Position numbers and translations under genes: made by a program
The notes under the pieces: generated by a model
What the model was told of the DNA's origin: nothing
The model's database searches: none
What the model saw: only the letters and a program-made list of their open reading frames with translations
Shown here: piece by piece, positions 20,936-20,980 of the stretch
How the letters are laid out: the number at the start of each line of letters is the position of its first letter
Numbering within the stretch: position 1 is the first letter of the stretch
Origin: an uncultured Bacilli bacterium
GTDB taxonomy: Bacteria > Bacillota_I > Bacilli_A > RF39 > UBA660
Assembly (NCBI GenBank): GCA_947624075.1
Contig: CANQIM010000003.1
Span: 1 to 20,980, forward strand
Reading direction: 5' to 3'
DNA length: 20,980 bases

Positions 20936-20980
20936 AGGCTGTCCGAGAATGAAATGTTTTTCAACTATAAAATCACTAAA
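20936..20980 (+). other. Terminal 45 bases of unclear origin, possible IS end or start of a cut-off gene
   Basis: Immediately after the poly-G the local base composition rises (AGGCTGTCCGAGAATG), unlike the surrounding AT-rich DNA. The string resembles the GGCTGTC-type terminal repeats of some insertion sequences. Alternatively an ATG at 20949 opens a frame (MKCFSTIKSL) running off the end, with GGAGG 10 nt upstream. Too little sequence remains to decide. Confidence 0.2.

Noticed and set aside
1..20980. CRISPR arrays, tRNA and rRNA genes
   Set aside because: No regularly spaced repeats, no tRNA-like T-arm or anticodon structure and no rRNA-like segments were seen on either strand.
1..20980. 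Alternative genetic code with TGA as tryptophan
   Set aside because: TGA ends several clear genes (for example at 11655-11657 and 20260-20262) and tryptophan is encoded by TGG throughout.

Overview
The window is strongly AT-rich. It uses TGA as a stop codon, so this is the standard bacterial code and not the Mycoplasma code. It carries sporulation and germination genes (a SpoVB-type flippase and a GerA-family protein with a short GerC-like partner), a UvrX/YolD SOS mutagenesis pair, and QueH. Together these suggest a spore-forming, reduced-genome Bacillota lineage, probably an uncultured gut Bacilli/Erysipelotrichia/RF39-like organism. That placement is inference. Both ends of the window lie at poly-G tracts next to promoter elements, so it may be a complete assembly contig that broke at these tracts.

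Layout. 1-1002: a poly-G tract fused to a -10 box, a membrane-anchored surface protein with a phage-tail-collar-like C-terminus, a terminator, and a strong sigma-A promoter. 1032-1685: an unrecognised protein with a possible HTH. 1713-7505: core and sporulation genes: SpoVB-like flippase (minus), an acidic membrane-anchored protein, a ComEC-like metallo-hydrolase with DUF3006, and a minus-strand gerA/gerC-like operon behind a candidate forespore sigma-G promoter. 7547-11667: rlmD, a candidate minus-strand structured small RNA, a deoxyribonucleotidase-like HAD protein, and three unrecognised proteins. 11729-13882: SOS and DNA-damage block: LexA-like box, Y-family polymerase, YolD-like protein, and 3-methyladenine glycosylase I. 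13860-18478: rhomboid protease (minus), a multi-pass membrane protein with an XRE DNA-binding head, two tandem TPR-like paralogues, and a ZIP metal transporter (minus). 18539-19129: queH. 19150-20980: a small XRE regulator (minus) divergent from a two-gene surface-protein operon, with paired operators between them, then a terminator, a -35 box and a second poly-G tract.

The most interesting signal is spread over both ends. Three exported or membrane-anchored proteins (152-934, 19486-20262, 20274-20843) share a 'Y-DN-x-G-x-NVQ-x-AID' module typical of phage tail-fibre proteins, followed in two of them by unrelated C-terminal domains. Their transcription appears to sit under switch-type control. 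Poly-G tracts of 12 and 9 bases lie exactly where a -35/-10 spacer would be. An XRE repressor has operators exactly 20 bp apart. A perfect 13-bp inverted repeat encloses the divergent promoter region. I read this as a phase-variable, phage-tail-like surface-adhesin system of a spore-former. The sequence shows the pieces; the switching and the adhesion function are inference.

A second recurring trait is very compact expression signals: at many genes a TATAAT-like box (often with an extended TG) lies only a few bases upstream of the Shine-Dalgarno. This argues for shifting several start codons downstream of the longest open frame.
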